Shown here piece by piece: positions 21,372 through 31,814 of a DNA stretch of 64,000 nucleotides. The number at the start of each line of letters is the position of its first letter. Position 1 is the first letter of the stretch. Below the pieces are notes generated by a model. The model had not been told where the DNA came from. It worked only from the letters and a program-made list of their open reading frames with translations, and did no database searches. Both the position numbers and the translations under genes were made by a program. The DNA comes from Cenococcum geophilum 1.58 (lineage: Eukaryota; Ascomycota; Dothideomycetes; Gloniales; Gloniaceae): positions 62,001 to 126,000 of the forward strand of contig KV748290.1 in the NCBI GenBank assembly GCA_001692895.1, in the 5' to 3' direction.

Positions 21372-24300
21372 AGACTACCTATAAAGTTCTATATAAGGTA
21401 CTAAGTAGGGTCTAGGTCGTACCCTTTCCAATTAATATAATATTTTAACGTTCCCCTTATAAGCTTACAGGCCAGTATTTCTTTAATTTCCTATTTATTG
21501 TCGCCATTAACTTAGATTAGTAGGGGAAGTTTATTCTTTTATTTAGGCAATAGGTTATTTACGGCTTTTTATAGCTTATCCGGAGAGAAAATAGGGTAAA
21601 CCTTAATCAAATCTAGGAGCTTTACTTTATATAAGTTACCTATCTTCTTAAGAACCTTATATAGTCCTACTATCTAATAGTCTAACTTACGGCTAGGTCG
21701 TTCCGTCTTTTAGTTCTTTATTATAACCCAGACTATATCTTCTACGGTAAAGTTAGGCTCTCTCCTATACTTATTTACCTGCTATTATATTAATTTCTAG
21801 GCCTTTTCTAGATTTATATAGGCTACTATCTAGGCTTCTTCTAAGCGCTTAGCGTACTACCGTGCTTCCTTATAAGATAGTTTTTCGTATACAGTTTAGG
21901 GTCCTTCTAGTCTTTCCCAGTTAAAGCTTATATAGGGTAAGTAGCCCATTTCCAGTTAAATAGGGGCAAATCCAGTAGAGTTGTAGGGTAAGGTCGCTTA
22001 GGCATAGTCTATTAGGGGTAGCAGTTCGGCCCAGTTATCTTAGAAGTAGTTAATAAAGGGCCAAAGTCTCTAATTTAAGTATTAATTTATAATTTCTGTC
22101 TATTTATCTAGGGGTAGTATGCTATAAAAAGCTTTAGCTTAATACTTAAGATCTAGGTAAACTTATTCTAGAAAGCTAATATAAATTACGGCCTATAATC
22201 GGATATTATAGTATTTAGTAGTCCGTAGATTTAGTAGACGCAGTAGATATATAGTTAGGCCACTTCTTTAGCATTAATATTCTTATAATATAGGATTAAA
22301 AATAGGCGCTTACTAAAGCGGTTAACTAGAATTATAACCATATTATATCCGTTAGGGTTTATAGGTAGCTTATAGAAGTCTATAAAGATATACTGCTAGG
22401 GGCGTTCTAGTATTAGAAGTAGTTTTAATAGTCTTAGGGTCTTATTTTATGGGATTATAGATTTATAGCAGCTGTTACAGTTCCGTATATAACGGTTAAT
22501 ATTTATAACTATTCCGGGCCAGTAGTAGCGGTTACTAATAATCTAATAGGTTTTATTTTTTCTAGGGTAGGCCGTAGAGACCTGGGTATAAGCTTTAGCA
22601 ATAAGCCAGGTCCGTAAGTTCTATTTCTTAGCTACTACTAGCCGTTCCTAGTACTTAAGTAGTCCATTTTTAAGGGACTATAGGCTGGTAATATTCTTTA
22701 CCTTTTTACGGTACTCCTATAGAGAGGGGGTTATTTAGTTAGCCTATAGTAGTTTATTAATAAGGTTAAGTTTAAAGGAGTTAATAGGATATATTTTAGC
22801 GCCTAAGGAGTCCGTACTTAGTTCTGCCCGTATTTAGGGATTAAGGTGTTTTAGTTATAGTAACGTCTAGGTCTATAATAAGATCTTTATAGCTATCTAG
22901 TTATCTAGGTCTTATTTACGCCTTATAAGAGCATTCGCACGATTTATAGCGCCTAGTTTATATATAATTAAGAAGTTAAACTAAGATAGGGTATCCGCCT
23001 AGCGTACCTACTAGGCCGTAAGAGCCTTATAATCTAAAACTACCTTAATCGGCTTAAGGGTCCCCTCTAGCTATATACGCTAGTGCTAAAAGCTAGAAAT
23101 AATAGCCAGCATTTCTTTATTATAGATGTGGTAGTTTAGCTTAGCATTTATTATAGTCTTCAAATAGTATATAATAGGGTACCATTCTCTATCCAGTTAC
23201 TTCTGTGAAAAAAATACCAGCTATTATACTATCTAAGGCATTAGTTTCTAGCATTAAGAGCCGTTTTAGGTTAAAATAAGTAAGAGTTATATATTTTAAA
23301 CTACTGCCGATTATAGACTAGTTGGTTTTAGAGGTAGTTTTATTACCCTTATATTTCCTTACGGTTTCTTAAGATTGTATAACTGCGTTATAGGCTATAA
23401 CTAGGTTACTACTCCTACTAAATTAATATATAATAACTCTACTTGGTATATATCTTCCTAGGACTTACTAAGTTCTTCTTTACTTTTAGTATTATTGCTT
23501 TTTATAAGCTCTACTAAGGACGTATTTAGTTAGATGCCTATTGCCATTATATTAAGATTAATATTTATTTTCTACCTTAGCTAGTTTTTAAGGAACTAAA
23601 CTTAATTATTACTTAGTAAATATGGGAGTGGATTTCCTAGGCGCTCGCATATTCTAGTATAGATTTGGTTATTTTTGTTTATATATAGGAATCCACAGCT
23701 AACTAGTTCTTAGAGCTTTAGGTATTAGTTAATAAAATAATAAGGGCCTTTATATCCATAACATGTTTTAGCTTATACTTAGTATATACTAAGGTTTCCT
23801 AGTCTTTTATACCTTCCTAGGCCTAGCTTATATTGCTCTTATAACGCCCCCTTATAAGATAGTAGTAATCCGTTATTATTTATTGCCAGTTGTGGACCTA
23901 CTTATTCTTACCGCACTAGCGTATTATTTAGGAGCTGCGTATACCATATTAGATTTTAGCGAATCCTATTAAGGAACAGTATTAAAAATATAACGCCTAC
24001 TAATTTAACTGTCCCTAAATTAAGCCTCTAGAGTTAGTTAGTAAGCTTCTCTAGCTTAGGGTTTATCTCTTAGGTTACATAACGGGTACTTACTAACTTA
24101 TTTAGCTAAGAGACTATAAGCGGCTAAAGAGCGATATTTCTCTAGTTTAGTGTAACCGGTTAATAGTTACGGAATTATTTGACCAGCTAATAAAGACCTT
24201 ATTCCTTAGGGTTTATTATTAATAAGCGGTCTGCGCCCTTATATAAATTAAGCCTATCTTCTACAGCCTTCCTTAATAGGTAGAAGTTAAAAGACTCTTA

Positions 24301-25480
24301 GCTATCCAGGCTAGCTCCTATCTTAGTTATAGCATATCTTTAATATTTAAATAGGAGTCCTTTTATAAACTAGTATCCTTATTTATAGTTTTCTAAATTG
24401 CTAGCCTTAGTAACCTTTTAGGAAATTAGTATAAATTATCTTTAGTATTCGCATATACTACTAGGTGGGTTATTTCTATACTACAGTATATAAGCTTTTA
24501 AGAATTCTACCGTCTTAACTTATTAAAAGTAGTTACTTCCTTAGTAGTCCATCTAAACCTTTTTTATAAGTTTCGTCTATTTACTAATAATAAACTTAGG
24601 TAGGCTTTAGATCTAGGTCCCTATCTAATAGTTATAATATTCTAAATGTTCTTAATACTTCTCCTTATTTATAATATAGTGTTGGATATATAGTCGCTTA
24701 TATTACTTAATAAATTATAATATGTTTTGTCCTGTAAAGTAAAGAGTTCTTAAAGTTCCTAAAGCTAGTATAGGCTAGGATATAATATATACCTTATCTT
24801 ATTTTATTAGTAGTTTATTATAAGGCAATAGACTTGCATTTTTATCTAAAATAGGTAAGTTAACCTCCTAATTCTTATCCTCTTTTTACTAAAGGTTATT
24901 AGTTCTAGACGTTATAGGGGTTAAGTCTAGTACCGCATCCTCTAGGTTAAGAAAACTTTGTAAGTTAATAGGCCTAGCATTACTAGTATTCCCTTTATCG
25001 GTCCTATCGCTATTACTCTTATAAATTTAAGGGAGGCTTATATAAATGCAAGAAGAATTATATAGACTGTTGCAAATATAGTAAATAAAAATTTAAAGAC
25101 TTCTTTCTGCTAGTCCTGATATATTATAACCCTCTCTTTTATCCTCCGCCCTACTATACCCTATATTCGCATTCCTACTCCTAGTTATCTATTCCGTCTA
25201 CTATAGGTCTTGGATAATAATCTCTAAAAGTATTATTAACTTATCTTAATAATAGTAATGCCTATAAATACGTCGCTAGTAGTTCCATGCTTAATTTCCG
25301 CACCTATTAGTGACTTAATGGCTTTTAATAACAGTGACTTAACAGTTTTTAGTCCTTCTATGGCTGCAGTATATTCTTACATATCTCCTATATATAGAGT
25401 GCTAGACTTCTAATCTACAGAGCTTACTATCGTCCCCTTATAGAATGCCATAAAGAATATAAAAGGGAAGGTCTCTCTCT

Positions 25481-25785
25481 AGACAGGAAGTTACGGTGTA
25501 GTTAGTCAGTTAGTTATAATTAGCTAGTAGTAAAACCGTTAGTAAGAAGAGAAAAAAGGAGTGTATTCTATATAGGAAACTGTATATTCGTCGAGCCTAT
25601 TTAAGTTATTAAAGACCCCGGGGCCACGGGCCAGTCTATATACCCTTAAAAGGCCTATATACTCCCAAATCTATACCTAATCTAGATGTTAAATCTAGTG
25701 GGCCAATTTACCCCACTTTACTACTTAGGTACTATATACGTACTATAAGCTAAAGAGGTTTGTTACAATATCTATCACATATTGG
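25481..25785. other. Unassigned stretch between Gypsy D and Crypton
   Basis: No gene seen. It contains a short GC-rich island (CCCCGGGGCCACGGGCC near 25617). It could hold the Gypsy D leader or a diverged 5' LTR, but I found no matching terminal sequences. Confidence 0.35.
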
Positions 25786-25990
25786 GGGGGCTGATTTGGC
25801 GCGGTTACGACCCGGGTTAATACGAGGTTAGGGCCACCCCTGCTGATAACGCCCCCGAACCCCGCACGAGGTCGCGCAGCGACCGCCCCCGAGTACTTTT
25901 GCACGCGATTTTAGGCGAAAAGGTATATAATTTGTGTTAGATCGGTACTTCTGGACGGTCGCGTAATATTACTCTAAATTTACAACACCT
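25786..25990. other. GC-rich block at the left (3') edge of the Crypton
   Basis: Starts with ATATTGGGGGGGGC and keeps CpG, CpA and TpG, in sharp contrast to its surroundings (CCGAACCCCGCACGAGGTCG). No coding capacity. It may be the Crypton 3' end or a separate short insertion. Confidence 0.5.
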
Positions 25991-26005
25991 AAACGGGCTC
26001 TATTC

Positions 26006-26350
26006 CTATATTAAGGCGTCTTAGTTGCTATAATATAGTCCTATATTAAGACGTCTTAGTTACTATAGTATAGTCCTATATTAAGGTGTCTTAGTTAATG
26101 CAGTGCAGTCCTATATTAAGACGTTTCGGTCACTATAGTGCAGTTATATATTAAGGCGTCTTAGTCACTACAGTGCAGTCCTATATTAAGACGTCTCGGT
26201 CACTAATACAGTCCTATATTAAGACGTCTTGGTTACTACAGTATAGTTATATATTAAGGCGTCTTGGTTACTACAGTATAATCGTATATAGAGGCGTCTT
26301 AGTTACCATAGTGCAGTTATATATTAAGGCGTCTTAGTCACTATAGTAAA
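26006..26350. repeat. 35-bp minisatellite, about 10 units
   Basis: Tandem units of about 35 bp, consensus CTATATTAAGRCGTCTTGGT followed by CACTACAGTGCAGTC. Unit starts near 26006, 26040, 26074, 26110, 26144, 26180, 26213, 26247, 26283 and 26317. Units differ mostly by C/T and G/A. It lies just downstream of the Crypton gene. The repeats are contiguous, with no spacers, so it is not a CRISPR array. Confidence 0.9.
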
Positions 26351-26394
26351 ATAACTATTTAGATATTCTTATAAAGCTAATCTAAAGAACGCCG

Positions 26395-28923
26395 ACCTTA
26401 TAGCTGTTCCAGCTAATTAATAGCCTATTTCTTATCTTTTGCCGTACCGTCTTCTACACGCCATCTTATATCCTTAATTATCCTATAGTAACAGCTGTAG
26501 AATATAGCCTTGCCGTTAACCCGCTAGCGTACCCCCTAGCAGCAATTAAGAGCTTTAATTAATGGCCTACCTACTAGCTTTAAAGTCTACTTAGTCTAAA
26601 GCTAGAAGACTAAATTACCGCCTTAAAGCATTTTATATTTTCTTAGCGGCGCCTATAGGTTAAGGATAAATAGGAGAGATAGTTAAGTATTAGCTTGTGC
26701 CTGCGCTAGTAAGGGCGGTGCGAATATAGTAGACGGTTAAGTAGGCGGTGCGGATATTATAAACGGCTAAGTAGATAATGTGGATATTATAGACGGCTAA
26801 GTGGATAGTATAGATATTATAAACGGCGGCTAAGTGGGTAGTATAGATATTATAGACGGCTAAGTAGGCGGCGCGGATATAGTAGATATTATAGTAGACG
26901 GCGCGGGCTCGCCTAAAGGTAGATATATAGACTTTATAGGCCCTATCTAGATACCTATCTTCCCTTACTAGATTTATATAGGTGCGAATAATACTAATAA
27001 CCTTTCTATTTTACTAAGGCGTTCTAAGATTATTTACACGCGTAATTAAACCCCCTTTATCTTAAAGATTGCGGCCTTATATCTTAGCTTAGCTACGGCT
27101 TTATAGGCGGGCTAGTATTTCCGTATTATTAGCTTATTTAGCATAACTATATTAGCCAGCGAGCTTTTTACCCGCGTAGTAAACCTCTAGTACTCCTTGC
27201 AGCTAAAGAGGGGGTCCTTTTATAGGGGGTAGAGTGGGAACTGCTTACATAGGATTACTAAGTCCTATAATAGGATTACCCTAAGCATACGGAGGAGGTA
27301 TAAAAATCCTAAGCCCGTAAGGTTAAGCTATATAACCTTATTATCGGCCCTACCTAGGTAGTAGGCCTTTATGCGTTTTAGCTAAATATTAGTCTTAGGC
27401 TATATCTTTAAACAGAGGGCCTCCTCTAGCACCTCCTATATATAGGGGAGAAAGTAGCCCTTTCTTTTTTTAAAAAGCCAGTAATTAACCATATAAACAT
27501 ATAGGGTAGGTAGCTAAGGTAGGCTCCTGTTATTACGTCCGTATTCTAGCATTCGGCCTATCTAATTTAGGTCTTCTTAATACTGCTAAGCTTCGTATAC
27601 CGGACGCTCTGCTTATAGGCGCTATAGGTCTTCTCCTTTAAGTAAATTCCTACCCCCTAGAATATCTTTTTATTCTATTTAAACTGCGTATAATAGTTTA
27701 GCGGCCGTTACGGTACTTTAATACTGCTAGGGAAGACGTATAGGTTATAGTAGTCCTCTAGCTACTAAAAGGATAGGAAGCTCTTAGCGCCGTCTTTACC
27801 CTAGCGGTTAAAGAAGTAGAAGGCTATTGTAGAGAGGGGGTAAAGAATAGGGTTAGCGTTCTATATAGAGCCTATATACTTAACCTTGCCGTACTAATTC
27901 TGCTTTCCTTATATTATTAATATAATTATATACAGCGCTAACTTATCTAGTTTAGGCCCTTTATTTTCTAGTTTAATAAGAATAAGGTTAATAAGCTAAA
28001 TGTCTTATCTACTTTTACTATAGGTAATAGTAGTATAGCCTAAGAAACGGGTTAGAAAACGGTAGCTATACGGACTAGGTAAGGTATATATAAACCTAAT
28101 AAATACTTAGCTATAGTTTAAAGGTAAGACTTAACTAAACCTAGTATCTTAGAGCCCGTCTCCTAGTACTAAGTAATTGCCTTTTTAAGCCCTTTAATAT
28201 TATAGCCGCTAGTAATTATAAATAGGCCTTAATTAATAAAGTTAACGCGTTAAATCTGGTCCTTATTACGGCGGATATTGTCTAGTACTGCTAAGAGCTT
28301 CGCCCCCTATAGCGGCTGCGAGGTCTTACCTTTTAACTACTATACGTAAAGCTCAGTAATAGCGGAGACGTAGCTATTTATAATTAAGTATTAGACTATC
28401 TCGTTAAATAGGGCATCTAGGGCCTCCTTATCCTATATCTCCCCTTCCTTCTTTATAGCTTCCTCTTCTATACCTATAGCTGCCTTTACAGCTGCCCTTA
28501 TAGCTGACTTCCCCTCTAGCTACCCTACCTGCTTAACCATCTTCTACCTCTTCTTCGCCCACTTACCATCTTTTTATATCTCTTTCCATTTTAACTTCCG
28601 TTTTTAATAGCTAATAGCCTATAATTCTTAGTTAATAACTTACTACTCTAAAAATAGGTAAAGCTTATCTTTTATTACCCAGGCGCCGTCTATATTGCCT
28701 TTTAGTCTTATGTACTAGTCTTCCTACTCTTTCTGCTTTGGCTTATACGCCCTTATAGTATTCTTTAAGCGCTAGGCCTTATAAATATCGTATAGCTATA
28801 CCGTCTAGGCCTTAAATTCGTTTTAAAGGCTATAGGAAAAGGGGGAGGAAAAGGCTAGGGGGCTTTCTTTAACTGCAAAGTAGACCGTAGGGTAAGAAGA
28901 TTCTTAAAAGACTCTATCTCCAT
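26395..28923 (-). pseudogene. Crypton recombinase (Ndc10-like / GCR1_C) pseudogene
   Basis: Likely start ATG at 28923. The central part (about 27400-28000) matches the fungal Ndc10-like domain (CBF3 subunit domain 2, the Crypton tyrosine recombinase): QGKQNxYGK, then P-L-S-T-I-A-F-Y-F-F-N-R, a basic Q-I-R-Q-A-x-x-W-N-T-D and A-Y-L-S-Y-L-P, in the expected order. The C-terminal part (about 26395-26640) resembles GCR1_C, with a G-R-P-L-I-K-A-L stretch and a run I-I-K-D-I-R-W-R. Between them lies a tandem-repeat linker (26700-26900). Stops are frequent, nearly all TAG or TAA where Gln or Trp is expected, and the tail is in another frame. The full length, about 840 codons, is within the range for the family. 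Not functional. Confidence 0.7.
26700..26900 (-). repeat. Coding-region tandem repeat in the Crypton gene
   Basis: Five to six imperfect units of about 33-36 bp, of the form GCGGATATTATAGACGGCTAAGTAGGCG, between the recombinase and GCR1_C-like parts. In the gene's direction they would give a repetitive linker (A-V-Y-N-I pattern). Confidence 0.8.
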
Positions 28924-29398
28924 AAGAGGTTAGGGGGAAGACGTGTAAGTGCGGCGTGGGTATAGGTAAATAAAGCCACTAAACGCGTAAATATTAATAG
29001 AGGAGGAGAAGAAGAGAGCTTTATATTATAGAATTAGAATTATAGCAGGCCGTTCTATATAAAACTAAAAGCCCCGCGTAAGCTAGAAGCTAACACGGGT
29101 ATAAAAATAGGAAGAGGGTTAAAAAATGGATTATTGAGGCGATAATAAGGTCAAAGGCGCGCAATAAGGTCCTTTATACTAACCTAGTACTAACCTAAGC
29201 CTTAAAAACGCGTCTAAAAAGTAGGAGCCACTACCAAAAGGGGGGGATAATATTTGGACGATATATCGCGGACCTTAGGGGGTTGTGCGTAACCCGAGGT
29301 TATGCCAAGCCTAACCCGGACCTCCGATACCTATATACTTCTCTTTTCCCCCCTACTAATAAATACTAAAAGAACTTACTAATATATTAAATTAGACT

Positions 29399-29406
29399 AA
29401 AAAAAA
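29399..29406 (-). terminator. RNA polymerase III terminator of tRNA-Ser
   Basis: Eight A residues on the + strand, i.e. T8 on the coding strand, starting 5 bp past the 3' end of the tRNA. This is the standard Pol III stop signal. Confidence 0.8.
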
Positions 29407-29410
29407 GACA

Positions 29411-29491
29411 CGATACCGGCCCGATTCGAACGGACGACCCCTAGAGGACTAGATTTCTAGTCTAGCGCAATAACCACTCTGCCACGGTACC
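29411..29491 (-). tRNA. tRNA-Ser(AGA)
   Basis: The reverse complement folds as a class II tRNA. The acceptor stem GGTACCG pairs with CGGTATC (one G-T pair). The D arm is GCAGAGTGGTTATTGC; the anticodon stem CTAGA/TCTAG closes the loop CTAGAAA with anticodon AGA, reading serine UCU. A long variable arm follows, then the T arm GTCCG-TTCGAAT-CGGGC. Length is 81 nt with a G discriminator and no intron. The internal A and B boxes (TGGCAGAGTGG, GTTCGAATC) and the T8 terminator are intact, so it can be transcribed. It shows no RIP damage, as expected for a short gene amid mutated repeats. It is the only gene in the window I consider functional. Confidence 0.95.
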
Positions 29492-29544
29492 CTGATTATA
29501 GGGACCAAATCCCTTACAGGATTCCCCCTTCTTTAATAAACAAG

Positions 29545-29575
29545 TAAACAGTAATAATATATATATTACTGTTTA
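29545..29575. repeat. AT-rich inverted repeat (hairpin)
   Basis: TAAACAGTAATA and TATTACTGTTTA form a stem of about 11-12 bp around a short AT loop, upstream of the tRNA on its strand. It could be a relic of a small TIR element or a simple structural repeat; no function is assigned. Confidence 0.7.
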
Positions 29576-29800
29576 TTTTACTCTACTCTAGACGAAATTA
29601 AAAAATATCTCTTTCCGTAAGAGCATATATCCTTTAACGCTATAAGTCAGAATTACTATCTACTTTAGTGTTTTTGTAATATTTAGCAGCAATTTTATCA
29701 ACGTGGTGGTGTAGAACAGTCGTTTCCCTGATTAGCTGGTGCCTTGTATTTATCCCTTATCCCATTAAGGCCCATAGCGTAAGTGGAGTTTTGTTCTAAA
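29576..29800. other. Unassigned low-RIP stretch
   Basis: No gene or known repeat. Base composition is more balanced than the flanks, with several CpA and TpG (CAACGTGGTGGTGTAGAACAG), suggesting single-copy DNA around the tRNA. Confidence 0.4.
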
Positions 29801-29908
29801 CGAAGTTAAAGGCTTCGTATTTCTGAGAACGGCTGCTTGATTCGACCGGTTTGATTAGTCGGGCTCTTATCGATACCGTAGGACCAATTTTGACGGGTTA
29901 AGGGATAG
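29801..29908. repeat. piggyBac-like terminal sequence, copy 2
   Basis: Matches 10151-10261 through CTTCGTATTTCTGAGAACGGCTGCTT and CTCTTATCGATACCGTA, ending GGGTTAAGGGATAG. Here the bases next to TTAA are CCC on the reverse strand (TTAACCCGTCAAAATT), which is how many piggyBac ends begin. It is less mutated than copy 1. No transposase sequence adjoins it. Confidence 0.6.
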
Positions 29909-29949
29909 AGCCTTCGGCTCCTCTTCACCTCTTATCTTACTACCTATCT

Positions 29950-30760
29950 CAACACATTTTTTGGTCATCTCTACTTTCTAGGGAGGGCTTCGCCCCCTCA
30001 CATATTTTATGGCATTCCACGTGGGGAGTGACGATCTGCTTCCTGATTAGAAGCCTGATGGACACCGAGAACCTCGACTGAACGACTGCACGACAGAGCC
30101 TTGATCGATCTACAGATGTAGAACCCACGGATGTAGGGCCTCGATCGAACGTCGACAGATGCGAAGCCTGGATTGATCGTACGACGATGCAGAGCCGGAT
30201 GCAGAGCCGGATGCAGAGCCGTACGCAGAGTCTTGATTGGACGACTGCACAGGCAGCACGGAAAGCCTTGATCAACCGAAGAGTCAACCGAACTATCAAT
30301 TGCAGCATGCCGTCGCAGTCTAATCAGACATCTTCGCCCGACAGTCAAAGATACATCACCGCGGGCATGCAGGCATGCAGGCACTAGGCCTAATCAGGAA
30401 ATTAATATACCGTCGGCAGAACGTCGGAAACACGGTCAATTAGCGTTTTGGAGCCTCTGCGAGAGCCTCTCCCCTTGATCGCCCCCCCTTGATCGATTGA
30501 TTGGCGCCCGTCTCGACGTCTCGATGCCCACGGATTAGTTAGCTAGAACGATCTTTCCTACAGATATAGAATTTTACACGGAGCTTATACGGGGTCTTAA
30601 AGGGGGTCTCGCACGGAGTCTTATATGGGGTCGTATACGGATGCAGAGCCACGGGTGCAGAGCCTTGGCCGATCGTACGTCTACACGGAAGTCTTAGTCA
30701 ATTATCCACAGATGTAGAGCCTCGATTGTGCGTGCAGTAGAAGATGCCTCAAATTAAGCC
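29950..30760 (-). mobile_element. Less-mutated relative of the 5-7 kb TIR element
   Basis: Read on the minus strand, 30385-30475 matches 5565-5660 (AGGCTCC...TAATTGACCGTG...TTCCTGATTAGGCCTAGTGCCTGC) and continues into a short CATGCCTG repeat. Further on there are GATGCAGAGCC units (30186-30225) like the 12-bp minisatellite, and GATCGAT-rich sequence as at 5910-5940. Outside this core the similarity fades. No terminal repeats were found, so this may be a fragment or a diverged relative. CpA and TpG are common: little RIP. Small open frames here on both strands are repeat-driven and not supported as genes. Confidence 0.55.
30186..30225. repeat. GATGCAGAGCCG short tandem repeat
   Basis: About three copies of GATGCAGAGCCG, followed by the variant TACGCAGAGTC. 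Same core (GCAGAGC) as the 12-bp arrays at 6.2-7.2 kb and 9.2-9.4 kb. Single units recur at about 30640-30665. Confidence 0.75.
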
Positions 30761-31387
30761 AGAGCCTTATTAAGTCTTGATTAATTGGACGCCGTCTCTA
30801 TGTTTGAACCAGATTAACTAGAGCCTTTAATCTGGCCGACCTTACAGCCGTTTAAGAAATAGAGGTCTATGACGGCTTTACCTCAGTAAGCTTAGACCGA
30901 AGAATTAATTAGCGGACATACGTATATCCGCTTGCGGATATCGCTAACCTTTTTTGTTAAAAAGTTGATTCTATAGTCTAAGGAGCTTTCGTAGATTTTA
31001 TTAAACGCATCGTCTAAATTTGTATAGGAGCTGTATATAATCTTTAATGAAATTTACCTATAACTCTAAGATCTATATTATAACGAAGTATTCCCCTATT
31101 AAGCTCGCCTATAACTAGTTACTAAATATCCTAAATAGAGTTTTAGATAGCGTCTAAGACGCCTAGTAAGGTAGGAGGGGTCTAAGTTAATATAAGGGAT
31201 ATTATTGCGGTCGCTTTAAGTTTGTAATAAAGTATTCTAGTAGATACTACGCTAGACTTATTAATAGGCTGGGTATATAGGCAAATATAACTAACTACTA
31301 ATACTGTGCTAAGATATAAGATTATAGCCTAGAAGGCTCCGAGATAAGATTAATACTACCCTTATATATTTTAGATATATTTAAAAT
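30761..31387. other. Unassigned stretch before Gypsy B copy 2
   Basis: Moderately AT-rich, with no long open frame and no family I can name on either strand. Contains a local inverted repeat, ATATCCGCTTGCGGATAT (30930-30947). Possibly a degraded element or single-copy DNA. Confidence 0.4.
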
Positions 31388-31746
31388 TGTTATAGGATAC
31401 CCCCGTAACACCTTTTATACATCTACCTATTTCTACTAACTTAATTATTAGAGACCGACTATGAGACCGCAATTTGCCGCAATCTATAGCAATCTAAAGG
31501 CAATCTGCCGTATTCTACTATATTCCGCTAGGTTTTACTAAATCCTACTAAGTTCTGCTAGGACCTAAATCTTATCCTTCTCGGTATACTTATTAACTAA
31601 GTAACTAAGTTAATAATATATACCCTTTCTTCCCGTTTTCTTACATTTTTTCCTTATATAATATCTTAACCTTTTTATATAGTTTATATATATAGCTTAA
31701 TAATATTTACCTTGCTATATATTATCGCCGCTTATACTTCGTAATA
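31388..31746 (+). repeat. 5' LTR of Gypsy family B copy 2
   Basis: About 359 bp, TGTTATAGGATACCCCCG...TTCGTAATA, matching 15153-15532 with small length differences. Confidence 0.85.
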
Positions 31747-31814
31747 CTATATTACGTTAACTACTTATACTACCGTTAATATATAGAACGAACTTAAAGC
31801 TCCTATAATAGCCG

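Larger units (their letters stand above)
20555..25480 (-). mobile_element. Ty3/Gypsy chromovirus-type element, family D
   Basis: Minus-strand Gypsy fossil. Reading leftward toward its 3' LTR (20555-20879): RNase H (about 22990-23330), integrase (about 21850-22750, with the Y-W-P-G, N-C-x-x-C and D-F motifs), and a chromodomain (about 21400-21560). A polypurine tract (complement of CCCCCCCCC, 20882-20891) adjoins the LTR. The 23330-25480 part should hold RT, protease and gag; I could not place an RT motif there by eye. No matching 5' LTR is seen, so the right limit is approximate. A small inverted-repeat element (21064-21371) lies near its 3' end. Broken throughout. Confidence 0.75.
25786..29345 (-). 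mobile_element. Crypton (tyrosine-recombinase DNA transposon), RIP-mutated
   Basis: A minus-strand DNA transposon defined by its gene (26395-28923), which joins an Ndc10-like tyrosine recombinase region to a GCR1_C-like tail, the usual layout of fungal Cryptons. Both flanks outside the gene are GC-richer and share a motif around ACGAGGTTAGGCC: CGAGGTTAGGGCCACC at about 25830 and CGAGGTTATGCCAAGCC at about 29300. Cryptons lack terminal inverted repeats, so the exact ends are not proven. A 35-bp minisatellite lies downstream of the gene. The mutation pattern indicates the element was once multicopy in this genome. Confidence 0.65.

Noticed and set aside
26006-26350. Regular ~35-bp repeats suggestive of a CRISPR array
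   Set aside because: Units are contiguous without spacers, and the context is a eukaryotic genome.
29545-29575. AT-rich hairpin read as a transcription terminator
   Set aside because: It lies upstream, not downstream, of the tRNA on its strand and lacks a following T-run role; kept only as an inverted repeat.
30007-30387. Overlapping open frames on both strands near 30.0-30.4 kb
   Set aside because: Composition there is higher in G+C and repeat-rich, so chance frames are long. No domain or conserved start is visible.
30761-31387. Possible host gene remnant
   Set aside because: Neither strand gives a domain I can name and no frame is open for long, so no call was made.
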